A DNA stretch of 9,121 bases from an uncultured Planctomycetaceae bacterium (GCA_903898975.1 CAIUHT010000578.1:1-9121), one strand, 5' to 3'. Numbered from the stretch's first letter, positions 1 to 7,456 are shown. A program made the numbers and translations. The notes: generated by a model from the sequence alone, not told the origin.

Positions 1-218
1 CCAAAGCCTGCAGGGACAGAGATGGTTGGGCCCTCTGAGCGATCTGCCGACGGGCCCATCGGTCTTTGGAAGGGCGGCTTGCCTGAGCTTTCCCGAGGGA
101 ATATCTCCGGGCACTTTGGCGCGGGGCCTTGTGGAAAGTCGGCGAGTGGTGGCGAGGGATTGACCGCGGGCGAGGCCTCGGCGGTCTGGTGTGCGTTCAC
201 AAACAGGTGCGACGAGCG

Positions 219-1490
219 ATGCGGATCGCGGTGGTGACCGCCGGGGGGGCGGGAATGTTTTGCGGGTCGTGCATGCACGACAACACGTTGGCCCGCGCCC
301 TGCTGGCGGCGGGGCACGATGTGACACTGATTCCGCTCTACACACCCATTCGCGTCGATGAAGAAAACGTCAGCCAGCGGCGGGTGTTCCTGGGTGGGGT
401 GAATGTCTATCTCGCCGCGCGGTATCGGTGGTGGAACCGCGTCCCGCATTTCCTCCGCGGCTGGCTCGATGGAGCCGGGGTGTTGAAACTCGCCTCGCGC
501 TGGGGCGTTTCCTCCGATGCCCGCGAGCTGGGTGCCCTGACTGTCGCCTTGCTGCGCGGCGACCTCCCCGTGCATCGCGAGGCGATCGATGACCTGGTGA
601 ACTTTCTGCTCGAAGGGACTCCGCCCGATGTGGTGCTGTTGAGCAACGCGTTGCTGGGGGGGTTGGTTCCGGTGCTCAGGCAGCGCTACCCAGGACGCAT
701 CTGGTGCCTGCTGCAAGGGGACGACATTTTCCTGCAAGATCTGGTTGAGCCCTGGCGCCAGCAGGCACTCGAACGGCTCCGCCGACTCTCCCCGCTGTAC
801 GATGGCTTCCTCACGCACAGCGCTTATTACAGGGACTTCATGGCGGAGCTGTTGGGCTGGCCCCGCGAACGCGGACGGGTCGTCCCCTTGAGCATCGACC
901 TGCGGGGCCATACGGGAGTGCCGCGGAATGAACCCGGGCAGCCCTTCACCATTGGCTATTTCGCCCGCATCTGCCCGGAGAAAGGGCTGCAGAATCTCTT
1001 GGCGGGGTTTCGGCTGTTGCATGCCCGGCAGCCCCACACGCGACTGGTCGCCGCCGGCTACCTGGGAGTACGGGACGAGCAATGGTTCGAGGCGTTGCGG
1101 AGACAAGCCGCCGATCTGGGGGACGCGTTCGAATACCAGGGGAGCCCGGCGGGCCACGAGGGGAAGGTGCAGTTCCTGTCGCAGCTCGATCTCTTCTCGG
1201 TACCGACCACCTATCGCGAGCCCAAGGGATTGTCCGTGTTGGAGGCGTTGGCCAACGGAGTCCCGGTGGTACAGCCAGCGCACGGGGCGTTCCCCGAGTT
1301 GCTGGAGCGGACCGGGGGCGGATTGCTGGTGCCACCGGATGATCCCCAGGCGTTGGCCGAGGCGCTGGAACAGCTGCTGCTCGACAATGCCCTGCGCAAG
1401 GAACTGGCCCACACCGGTCAGGCCCGCGTTCGCACCTTGTGTGATGCCGGGCGGTTGGCGGAAGAGACGGTGCGGGCGTTGCAGGGCTGA
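219..1490 (+). CDS. GT4-type glycosyltransferase (GT-B fold)
   Basis: Predicted cytosolic, retaining-type glycosyltransferase of 423 residues that would move a sugar from a nucleotide-sugar donor to an unknown acceptor. The N-terminal Rossmann half opens with MRIAVVTAGGAGMFCGSC, the Gly-rich strand-loop usual at the start of GT-B enzymes. The C-terminal donor half begins near residue 243 (FTIGYFARICPEKGL, with R250 and K255 where donor-phosphate contacts are expected). It carries the EX7E motif at E334 to E342 (EPKGLSVLE), followed by ANGVPVVQP and GGGLLVPPDDP. The frame stays open upstream to an ATG at 129, but the extra 30 residues look nothing like the family, and the hydrophobic first strand begins at 219, so I choose 219. 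Only a weak purine-rich stretch precedes it. No partner gene lies within 400 bases downstream, so its pathway is unknown; glycolipid or exopolysaccharide work is a guess. Family call firm, substrate unknown. Confidence 0.93.
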   Translation: MRIAVVTAGGAGMFCGSCMHDNTLARALLAAGHDVTLIPLYTPIRVDEENVSQRRVFLGGVNVYLAARYRWWNRVPHFLRGWLDGAGVLKLASRWGVSSDARELGALTVALLRGDLPVHREAIDDLVNFLLEGTPPDVVLLSNALLGGLVPVLRQRYPGRIWCLLQGDDIFLQDLVEPWRQQALERLRRLSPLYDGFLTHSAYYRDFMAELLGWPRERGRVVPLSIDLRGHTGVPRNEPGQPFTIGYFARICPEKGLQNLLAGFRLLHARQPHTRLVAAGYLGVRDEQWFEALRRQAADLGDAFEYQGSPAGHEGKVQFLSQLDLFSVPTTYREPKGLSVLEALANGVPVVQPAHGAFPELLERTGGGLLVPPDDPQALAEALEQLLLDNALRKELAHTGQARVRTLCDAGRLAEETVRALQG

Positions 1491-1920
1491 AGGCCTCCTC
1501 AACGGACTGTGAGCCCGGCGTGTTCCCGTTCGAGCCAATCACCTCAGTGCGGGCAACCTGGAGCCGCGTCCGTGGGCCAAGTGCCGTGGCAAGAAATTCT
1601 CCACGCCGCCAAGCAGCGTCTCGTGACAGGTGGGTGTCGACGTGCGGTGGGCGACCAAAAAGACGTTAAGATGCTGAATTGCCGCAGCTCGTTATGTGCT
1701 GCTTGAAGGACAGGGTGGACAGCCGGCAGGGCGAACGGGCGACCAGGCGGGGGCCCGGTGTTGGTCAAAATTTGCACCCCGATGTCCAAGATTCACCAGG
1801 CACCGGTCTAGGAGGTTTGGGCAAATTCGTGGTAGCGTCCGCCGATGTTGAGCAGAAGCCCGGGTGGCGCACGAACGGGCCCACGCTTTCCGTCGTGAAT
1901 CTTTGCCAAGGATGGCTGCC
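1491..1920. other. 430-base intergenic stretch, no convincing gene
   Basis: This lies between the glycosyltransferase stop and the YceI start. Short open frames exist on both strands (for example 1509-1706 + and 1544-1789 -), but none has a good ribosome site, a recognisable motif or natural composition. I see no strong intrinsic terminator after the glycosyltransferase and no clear sigma-70 promoter boxes. It probably holds the promoter for the gene run beginning at 1921, but I cannot place it. Confidence 0.5.
1908..1912 (+). promoter_or_regulatory. Shine-Dalgarno site of the YceI-like gene
   Basis: AAGGA sits 8 bases before the ATG at 1921. It decides between that start and the in-frame starts at 1912 (ATG, which overlaps this site) and 1864 (GTG). 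Confidence 0.6.
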
Positions 1921-2724
1921 ATGCGTCTTTCCCACGTTCGTCTCCCTGTCTTCCGTCCGATCCTGCTGGTGCTGATTGGCTTGGGGGTGGTGCTGGCGGG
2001 ATGGGTAGGGGGCACGCGGGCCGAGGCGCAGGCGGGGCCAGGGGTCGCGGGACGTCCTGCCCGGCGGGTGCTGAAGCCCGGCGAGATCGATCTCCAGCAG
2101 AGCCGGGTCTACGTGTTTGTGGGGAAAACCGGTCTCGGGCATGACCACGGGATCGAGGGGTTGTTGCGGGCCGGGGAGTTGCAGTTGGGAGCCGAGCGGA
2201 ATGCCGGCCGGCTGGAATTCGACCTGCGCAGCTTCACCGCCGACACAGCCGCCGCCCGCGCGTATGTGGGACTGGCCGGTCAGACCGACCGCAAAACCGC
2301 CGACAAGGTGACCGCCAACATGCTCAGCCCGGCGGTGCTCGACGTAGGCCGCTTTCCCACCGCGGTGTTCGAGGCGACGGCCATCACGCCACTCCCCCGG
2401 CAGGGGAATCAGCCCCAGCAGTATCAGCTGACGGGCGATTTTACGCTGCACGGAATCAAGCGGCAGATCAGGTTTCCCGCCCAGGCGGAAGCCGCGCAGG
2501 GGCTGATGCATCTGCGCGGGTCGTTCGCCATTCGGCAAACCGACTTCCAGATCACCCCGTACAGCCAGGCCTTTGGCGCGGTCGGTGTCGCCGACCAATT
2601 GACCATCTACGGGGACCTGTGGCTGGGAGTCGAGCCAGCGGTCGGCGCGACATCCGAAAAACCCTCGACGCCCGTCACGTCGCGGGCCGAGGAGAAGTCG
2701 GCATCCGGCCCGCGCCGGCAATAG
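1921..2724 (+). CDS. Secreted YceI-family lipid-binding protein
   Basis: Predicted exported protein of 267 residues. Residues 1-36 form a signal peptide: basic start, hydrophobic core about 13-31, and a likely cut after AEA at 34-36. The YceI beta-barrel runs from about residue 61 to 240. It shows SRVYVFVGKTGLGHDHG (61-77), a strand ending LEFDLRSFTAD, DVGRFPTAVFEA (from 141), LTGDFTLHGIKRQI (from 170), and IRQTDFQITPYS (204-215) followed by GVADQLTIYGDL. These are the usual conserved YceI blocks. Known YceI proteins are lipocalin-like barrels; a Thermus structure holds a polyisoprenoid chain. A low-complexity tail of about 25 residues (SEKPSTPVTSRAEE and on) makes it longer than the roughly 190-220 of typical members. 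It is the first gene of a four-gene + strand run, 99 bases before the methyltransferase. Inference: it carries or shields a hydrophobic product in the periplasm. Confidence 0.92.
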   Translation: MRLSHVRLPVFRPILLVLIGLGVVLAGWVGGTRAEAQAGPGVAGRPARRVLKPGEIDLQQSRVYVFVGKTGLGHDHGIEGLLRAGELQLGAERNAGRLEFDLRSFTADTAAARAYVGLAGQTDRKTADKVTANMLSPAVLDVGRFPTAVFEATAITPLPRQGNQPQQYQLTGDFTLHGIKRQIRFPAQAEAAQGLMHLRGSFAIRQTDFQITPYSQAFGAVGVADQLTIYGDLWLGVEPAVGATSEKPSTPVTSRAEEKSASGPRRQ

Positions 2725-2823
2725 GCAGCAACCACTCGCCCCTCTGCCGCCCCGCGCACGCGCAGCCACACCGCTCTTCCCGATTGGCGAAAGTCCCCTT
2801 TCCTGACCCGAGGTTTGCCCACC

Positions 2824-3672
2824 ATGATTTCCTGCTCGCATGTGACCAAGCAGTCGATTCGCAGCCATTACGAACTGAGCACGCTGTTTTACTGGCTGCT
2901 GTGGGGCCGGCACATTCATCATGGTCTGTGGCATGCCGACGAGTCGCCCGAGGTCGCCGCCCAGCAGTTGACCGACACCGTGTGCGAACTTGCCCAGATC
3001 GCCCCCGGGCACAAGGTGCTTGACGTGGGTTGCGGCATGGGGGGGTCTTCAATCCACCTGGCGCAGACGCTGGGATGCTCGGTCACGGGGGTCACCTTGA
3101 GCCGGGTGCAACAGGGCTGGGCCAGCACCGCCGCCCGCCTGGGAGGAGTCGGCCGCCAGACGAAGTTCCTTCGGCAAGATGCTGAACAGTTGCGGCTGCC
3201 GGACGGCTCGTTCGACCGGGTCTGGAGCATCGAGTGCACCGAGCACCTGTTCGACAAGGGGACGTTCTTCCAATCGGTGGCCCGCTGGCTGAAGCCCGGG
3301 GGACGGGTCTCGATCTGCGCCTGGCTGGCGGGAGATGGCCTGGAGCAACCGTCGCGGGAGCAGTTGGTGTACGACGTGTGCGAGGGATTTGTGTGTCCCT
3401 CCTTGGGCAGCTTCGACGACTACCGGGGCTGGATGGAAGAGGCGGGGCTCGAGGTCGAAGTGACCCGTGACTGGACCGATCAGGTCGCTCGCACCTGGGA
3501 GATCTGCCGGGACCGCGTGGCCCGCAGCCGGGTCCGCTGGCTGGCCCGTGCGGTCGACCGCGAGACAGTGCTGTTTCTCGATCGCTTCGACACCATTCTT
3601 GAGGCCTATCGCACGCATGCGATGCGGTACGGGTGCCTGGTGGCCCGCAAGCCGGGAGTTGCCTGTGAGTGA
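2824..3672 (+). CDS. SAM-dependent class I methyltransferase
   Basis: Soluble 282-residue enzyme that would move a methyl group from S-adenosylmethionine to a small molecule. Motif I is VLDVGCGMGGSS at 65-76 (SAM-binding Gly loop). Motif II lies in the acidic stretch RQDAEQLRLPDGSFDRVWS with A120-E121, then ECTEHLF (E140, H141). LKPGG at 156-160 is the post-motif signature. The N-terminal part, HYELSTLFYWLLWG then HHGLW, resembles tocopherol-, ubiquinone- and sterol-type small-molecule methyltransferases rather than protein or nucleic-acid enzymes. The C-terminal helices after about 195 form the substrate cap. The start at ATG 2824 has GAGG 10 bases upstream; an in-frame TTG at 2815 is less likely. 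The stop overlaps a possible GTG start of the next gene. Inference: O- or C-methylation of a phenolic or quinone-like ring, perhaps the product of the polyketide synthase at 7959-9050. Exact substrate not readable. Confidence 0.9.
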   Translation: MISCSHVTKQSIRSHYELSTLFYWLLWGRHIHHGLWHADESPEVAAQQLTDTVCELAQIAPGHKVLDVGCGMGGSSIHLAQTLGCSVTGVTLSRVQQGWASTAARLGGVGRQTKFLRQDAEQLRLPDGSFDRVWSIECTEHLFDKGTFFQSVARWLKPGGRVSICAWLAGDGLEQPSREQLVYDVCEGFVCPSLGSFDDYRGWMEEAGLEVEVTRDWTDQVARTWEICRDRVARSRVRWLARAVDRETVLFLDRFDTILEAYRTHAMRYGCLVARKPGVACE

Positions 3673-3714
3673 GTCGCGGGTCACCACCGCGAGCCCGCCC
3701 CACACCAACCCCCC

Positions 3715-3720
3715 GGGAGG
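3715..3720 (+). promoter_or_regulatory. Shine-Dalgarno site of the membrane methyltransferase
   Basis: GGGAGG lies 7 bases before the ATG at 3728. This near-ideal site favours that start over the in-frame GTG at 3665, which overlaps the previous stop codon. Confidence 0.65.
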
Positions 3721-3727
3721 GGCGGGA

Positions 3728-4594
3728 ATGCGAACCCAAAACCCAGTCGAGGGGGTAGCCACCCTGCCTCTGCCATGGGTCATCGCCCGGCCCCGCTGGC
3801 TGGCGGGAGTCGCGGTCGGTGTGGCCACCCATGTGCTCTTTGGCTTCACAGTCTGGCATCTCTTCAGGTTCCTGTCGGGTGAACCGTCGTTGCCGATCGA
3901 CGCGCCCCGGGTGTCAACGGGCGAGGCGGCGGCGCGATTGGCAGGCAACGCCGTGGCGGCCCTCGCCTTCGCCCTGCCCCACAGCGTGCTGTTGCATCCG
4001 GCCACCCGGAACCGGTTGCGAACCCACATCAGCCCCGCGTTCTATGGCCTGTTCTTCTGTGTGGCGACTTGCCTCAGCCTGTTGACCGTGATCTTCACCT
4101 GGCAGCCCAGTTCGCAGATCCTTTGCGAATTCACCGGCTGGGGTCGAACCGTGGTGCGGGGCGCGTTCTACGCCTCCTGGATCGCGCTGTTCTATTCGCT
4201 CGCGCTGAATGGCCTGGGCTGGCAGACCGGCCTGACCCCCTGGCTGGCCTGGGTTCGTCAGCAGCCCCAACCCCGCCGCGAGTTTCGCGTCCGCGGTGCC
4301 TACCGCTGGCTCCGCCACCCAATCTATCTCAGCTTCCTCGGGCTGATCTGGTTCAACCCCCGGCTCACGTTCGACCGCGTGATCCTGCTGGTGGTCTGGA
4401 GCACTTACATCTTCGTCGGGAGTTGGCTGAAAGATCTCCGGCTCGCGAAGTTCGTGGGGGAGGCCTATCGCGACTACCAGCGTGACGTGCCGGGCTATCC
4501 GTTCATCCCCTGGGGACCACTCGGCCGAGTTCCGAGGGAGCCTGCGCCAGGCGCGGCCACCCCCACGACACGCCAGCAATCTCAGGCCGCCTGA
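3728..4594 (+). CDS. NnrU/ICMT-like integral membrane methyltransferase
   Basis: Predicted polytopic membrane enzyme of 288 residues with about five to six hydrophobic spans (near 19-45, 61-88, 100-122, 140-165 and a long pair at 199-236). The C-terminal signature is that of the isoprenylcysteine carboxyl methyltransferase / NnrU / MddA superfamily: YRWLRHPIYLSF with R196-H197-P198 and Y200, then LKDLRLAKFVGEAYRDYQRDVP with E245, Y247 and Y250. In these families the RHP segment and the later Glu help bind SAM at the membrane face. The earlier ALPHSVLLHPATRNRL block also matches NnrU-type proteins. I chose ATG 3728 for its strong ribosome site; starting at GTG 3665 would add 21 Pro/Gly/Thr-rich residues with no fold. 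A low-complexity tail follows residue 265. SrsB of the S. griseus alkylresorcinol operon belongs to the ICMT family, so a lipid phenol is a reasonable candidate substrate, by inference. Methanethiol methylation (MddA-like) is an alternative. Confidence 0.85.
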   Translation: MRTQNPVEGVATLPLPWVIARPRWLAGVAVGVATHVLFGFTVWHLFRFLSGEPSLPIDAPRVSTGEAAARLAGNAVAALAFALPHSVLLHPATRNRLRTHISPAFYGLFFCVATCLSLLTVIFTWQPSSQILCEFTGWGRTVVRGAFYASWIALFYSLALNGLGWQTGLTPWLAWVRQQPQPRREFRVRGAYRWLRHPIYLSFLGLIWFNPRLTFDRVILLVVWSTYIFVGSWLKDLRLAKFVGEAYRDYQRDVPGYPFIPWGPLGRVPREPAPGAATPTTRQQSQAA

Positions 4595-4732
4595 GTGAAC
4601 CGCCTGATTCGCGTCAACGACACCAGGTGCGCGTCTCGATGATTCCGTCGCCCCATTTCATCCCCCGCGTGGGTTGTCCGCAGAACGTCGCCGGGACGCC
4701 AGCACGCCCCGTCGGGCAGAGGCGAATTTCGC

Positions 4733-7456
4733 ATGTCTGAATCAAGCCCCACCAGCACGTCCGATCTGGATCGCCGCAGGTTTCGGCTGCTGCTGGTCTA
4801 CGGATTGCTGAGTCTGCCCGTGGTGCTGCTGGGAGCCCGCGCCGCCCTGCGCGTGAATGCCAACTCGCCCCTGGCCTGGGTGCCCGAAACGTTTCCCGCA
4901 CGGGCCGAGTTCGATGGCTTCCGCCGCATGTTCGGCTCGGGCGACGTGGCGATCGTGGGCTGGGACGGGGGAATGGTCGAGGATTCCCGGATCAACCGGT
5001 TCACCCAGTTGCTTCGCAAATCGCCCACGTTCCGACTGGCCGATGGAAGCCCGGTGTTTGAGCAGGTCATCAGCGGGGTCGAAGCGTACGACCAGCTGTT
5101 GCGTCCCCCCGTCGACCTCGATGAAGAGGAAGCCGCCCGGCGGTTGTGTGGCAGCCTACTGGGTCCCGATGGCGTCTCGACCTGTGTGGTTGTGGTCTTC
5201 GACCAGCGGGCTCTTGCGAATCGGGCCCGCTGGGTCGCGCTGATTCGGGTGACGGCGACCCGCCACTGTGATGTTCCCGACGACGACCTGCACCTCGCCG
5301 GGCCTGTCCTCGATGGGCTCGAGGTCGACCGCGAGAGCCAGGGATCGCTCGATCGGTTCGCACTCCCCTCGGCACTGGCGGTGCTGGGCATGTGCCTGCT
5401 GTTTTTGCCCACTTGGCGTGCCGCGTTGGTGGTCTTTCTGCTGTCGGTCTTCTGCGAACTGGCGACGCTCGCCCTGGTGCACTTCTGCGGAGACTCGCTG
5501 AACGCCCTGCTGATTGTGTTGCCACCGCTCATCCAAACCGCAGCAGTCAGCGGCGGGATTCACCTGGTCAATTACTACTTCGACTCGCACGCCAGGGGAG
5601 ATCGCGACCCTGCCGGGCGGGCGATTCGCCTGGCGTGGTTGCCATGTGCCCTGTCGGCGGGGACCACGGCAATCGGCCTCGCCTCGCTGATGGTGAGCGA
5701 ACTGGCGCCGATCCGCGCGTTTGGTGCTTTCGGGGGGGCTGGGATGGTGCTCACAACCGCCCTGCTGCTGACCGTGATTCCAGGTCTGTTCACGCTCTGG
5801 CCCCAGGCGATGCTGCGGGGCTGGAAGCGAACCGTCGGGAGTCGCCTGGCGGGCACACAGACTGCCCAGCTCTCCGCTGGGGAGTCTGGCGGTGAAGCTT
5901 CCGGCCAGGGTTTGCACCAGTCTGCCAGACTGTCTGTGGGCCAACCTGCCAGCCTGTCGGCCGATGGTCGGGCGACTCCCGCTGGCATTCGCGCTGTCAA
6001 CCGCGGCCACGCGGGCAATGGGACGGAGAACGGGTCCGCGACCGATGAATTGGCAAGCCCGGTATGGGACTGGCTGGCCGGAATACTGGCCCGCTGGCCC
6101 GGCGTGGTGGCCGCCACCGCCACGCTGGCGATGCTGGCTTGCGGGTGGGGCCTGGCCCGCCTGGAAACCTCGGTCCGCATCGAGACGCTGTTTGGACCCG
6201 ACAGTCGGCTCATTCGCGATTACGCCTGGCTGGAAGGGACACTGGGCCCCATGGTGCCCGTCGAGGTGGTGCTGCATTGCGACCCGGGTTGCCGACTCAG
6301 TCCCCTCGAGCGGCTGACCCTGGTCACCCGTCTCGAGCAGGAACTGGCGGTGCTGACGAAAGGAGGGGGTACCCTTTCGGCGGCGACATTCACCCCCCGT
6401 CTCGAATGTCCGCCAGGTGTCGACCCGGAAAAATTCACCCGCATGGTCAACGCGCTGCTCGACCAGGGGCGGGACCAACTCATCGGCGTTGGCTACCTGC
6501 ACGCCGACCGGCGGGGAGAGTCGTGGCGAATCACCGGTCGGGTGAGCGCCCTCGCGGCAATTGACTATGGGGCGTTTCTCCAACAGGTCGAGCAACGGCT
6601 GGGAGAAGTGTTAAGAGAAGCGTCAGTTGGCTTGGGAGTGGGGGCCCAGCCTGGCCTGCAACTGGCGGCAGGCCAATCGGGGTTGGCCGGGGCGAACCCG
6701 GTCCATCCGCTCGGGAAGCACAGCGACGATGCCGCTGAGGGCTTGCGGGAGGGGGCGAAAGGCGGGACGGTCGGTCCGAGTGCTTCGCTGAGGCTGACCT
6801 GCACGGGCATCATGCCAGTGGTGCAGAGCATTCAGCAACAGCTGTTTGATGACCTGTTGGCGAGTTTCGTCTCGGCACTGGTGGTGATCACCCTGGTGAT
6901 GATTGTGGTCCAGGGGGGGGTCTTGCCGGGCGTGCTGTCGATGGCTTCGAACGTGTTTCCCATCGTGTTGATCTTTGGCTGGCTGGGCTGGCAGCGGATT
7001 GCCGTGGACATTGGCTCGGTCCTCACCGCCAGCGTAGCGCTGGGAATTGCGATCGACAACACGCTGCACCTGCTGACTTTTTTTCGCCGGGAGGTGGATC
7101 GGGGTTTGGACCCACGGGGGGCGCTCCGCTCGGCGTACCGACATTGCGGAGACGCGATGGTCGAAAGCACGCTGGTCTGCCTGGCGGGAACCACGGTCTT
7201 CGGGTTCGCCAGTTTCGTCCCCACGCAGCGGTTCGCGCTGCTGATGCTGGGGCTGTTGCTGCTGGCGCTGATTGGCGACCTGGTGTTTCTGCCCGCCATT
7301 CTGCTGAGCCCATTGGGACGTTTCTTCCGGAACCCAGCCGACCGCTGGACCCGCGCCGCCACATCAAGCCAGCCTGCGCAGTCGCCCCACCAGCCGCCCG
7401 ACTCACCCAGCGAGGGATTCAAAACCTCGCTGGGTGAGGCCTCAACAGCCACGTGA
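4733..7456 (+). CDS. MMPL/RND-superfamily lipid exporter
   Basis: Inner-membrane protein of 907 residues with the duplicated RND layout: TM1 (about 17-36), an extracytoplasmic domain (37-207), a TM2-6 bundle (208-362), a cytoplasmic linker (365-443), TM7 (about 448-468), a second extracytoplasmic domain (470-695), TM8-12 (698-862) and a polar tail. The TM8-12 bundle has the MMPL signature GIAIDNTLHLL with D775, where family members carry the proton-relay acid. The matching place in the first half reads AVSGGIHLV, with S273 instead of Asp. Both interdomain segments hold low-complexity Gly/Ala/Ser/Gln inserts (about 375-440 and 629-685). AGAGG lies 10 bases before ATG 4733. MMPL proteins use proton flow to move lipids, polyketides or hopanoids across the inner membrane. 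Placed after two methyltransferases and facing a type III PKS, it probably exports their lipid product (inference). The gene is 138 bases behind its neighbour. Confidence 0.92.
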   Translation: MSESSPTSTSDLDRRRFRLLLVYGLLSLPVVLLGARAALRVNANSPLAWVPETFPARAEFDGFRRMFGSGDVAIVGWDGGMVEDSRINRFTQLLRKSPTFRLADGSPVFEQVISGVEAYDQLLRPPVDLDEEEAARRLCGSLLGPDGVSTCVVVVFDQRALANRARWVALIRVTATRHCDVPDDDLHLAGPVLDGLEVDRESQGSLDRFALPSALAVLGMCLLFLPTWRAALVVFLLSVFCELATLALVHFCGDSLNALLIVLPPLIQTAAVSGGIHLVNYYFDSHARGDRDPAGRAIRLAWLPCALSAGTTAIGLASLMVSELAPIRAFGAFGGAGMVLTTALLLTVIPGLFTLWPQAMLRGWKRTVGSRLAGTQTAQLSAGESGGEASGQGLHQSARLSVGQPASLSADGRATPAGIRAVNRGHAGNGTENGSATDELASPVWDWLAGILARWPGVVAATATLAMLACGWGLARLETSVRIETLFGPDSRLIRDYAWLEGTLGPMVPVEVVLHCDPGCRLSPLERLTLVTRLEQELAVLTKGGGTLSAATFTPRLECPPGVDPEKFTRMVNALLDQGRDQLIGVGYLHADRRGESWRITGRVSALAAIDYGAFLQQVEQRLGEVLREASVGLGVGAQPGLQLAAGQSGLAGANPVHPLGKHSDDAAEGLREGAKGGTVGPSASLRLTCTGIMPVVQSIQQQLFDDLLASFVSALVVITLVMIVVQGGVLPGVLSMASNVFPIVLIFGWLGWQRIAVDIGSVLTASVALGIAIDNTLHLLTFFRREVDRGLDPRGALRSAYRHCGDAMVESTLVCLAGTTVFGFASFVPTQRFALLMLGLLLLALIGDLVFLPAILLSPLGRFFRNPADRWTRAATSSQPAQSPHQPPDSPSEGFKTSLGEASTAT
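5858..5958 (+). repeat. Degenerate direct/inverted repeats inside the exporter linker
   Basis: Three related DNA units start near 5862, 5922 and 5946. The last two share CTGCCAGMCTGTC with one difference, 24 bases apart. They encode TAQLSAG (377-383), SARLSVG (397-403) and PASLSADG (405-412). The same stretch folds: CAGACTGCCCAGC at 5858-5870 pairs with 5876-5888 (12 of 13), and CAGTCTG at 5918-5924 pairs perfectly with 5926-5932 across one base. Found by eye; the frame is kept throughout. Confidence 0.6.
6652..6675 (+). repeat. Inverted repeat inside the second exporter insert
   Basis: TGGCCTGC at 6652-6659 pairs perfectly with GCAGGCCA at 6668-6675 across an 8-base loop. It lies in the Gly/Ala/Gln-rich insert of the second extracytoplasmic domain, where the peptide QLAAGQSG recalls QLSAGESG in the cytoplasmic linker. 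Confidence 0.45.
7402..7438. repeat. Perfect 14-bp hairpin at the 3' end of the exporter gene
   Basis: CTCACCCAGCGAGG (7402-7415) and CCTCGCTGGGTGAG (7425-7438) are exact reverse complements around the 9-base loop GATTCAAAA. The whole structure lies inside the coding sequence and encodes SPSEG...SLGE just before the stop at 7454-7456. No T-tract follows on the + strand; on the - strand there is none either, so it is not a classic intrinsic terminator. It could be a Rho-linked or RNA-stabilising 3' structure, or a REP-like element that has supplied the last codons. Confidence 0.75.

Noticed and set aside
89..102. TTCCC-GA-GGGAA palindrome upstream of the glycosyltransferase
   Set aside because: Short and unrepeated; there are no promoter boxes around it to support an operator.
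129..218. Longer N-terminus for the glycosyltransferase
   Set aside because: The 30 added residues are Trp/Arg/Gly-rich and unlike the family, which begins at the MRIAVVT strand.
22..237. 71-residue + strand open frame before the glycosyltransferase
   Set aside because: It overlaps the glycosyltransferase start, has no clear ribosome site and no recognisable motif; in GC-rich DNA such frames arise by chance.
1577..1604. Small inverted repeat (CGTGG...CCACG) after the glycosyltransferase
   Set aside because: A 5-bp stem with an 11-base loop is expected by chance and has no T-tract.
1544..1789. 81-residue - strand open frame in the gene-free stretch
   Set aside because: No convincing ribosome site and no motif; a decayed gene remnant cannot be excluded but is not supported.
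1765..3012. 415-residue - strand open frame
   Set aside because: It is antisense to the YceI-like gene and the methyltransferase start, Arg/Gly/Pro-rich with no domain; a shadow of GC-rich coding sequence.
3049..4029. 326-residue - strand open frame
   Set aside because: Antisense to both methyltransferases, which have clear family motifs; the antisense product has none.
5156..6595. 479-residue - strand open frame
   Set aside because: Antisense to the exporter; Gln/Arg/Gly-rich composition and no membrane or catalytic pattern.
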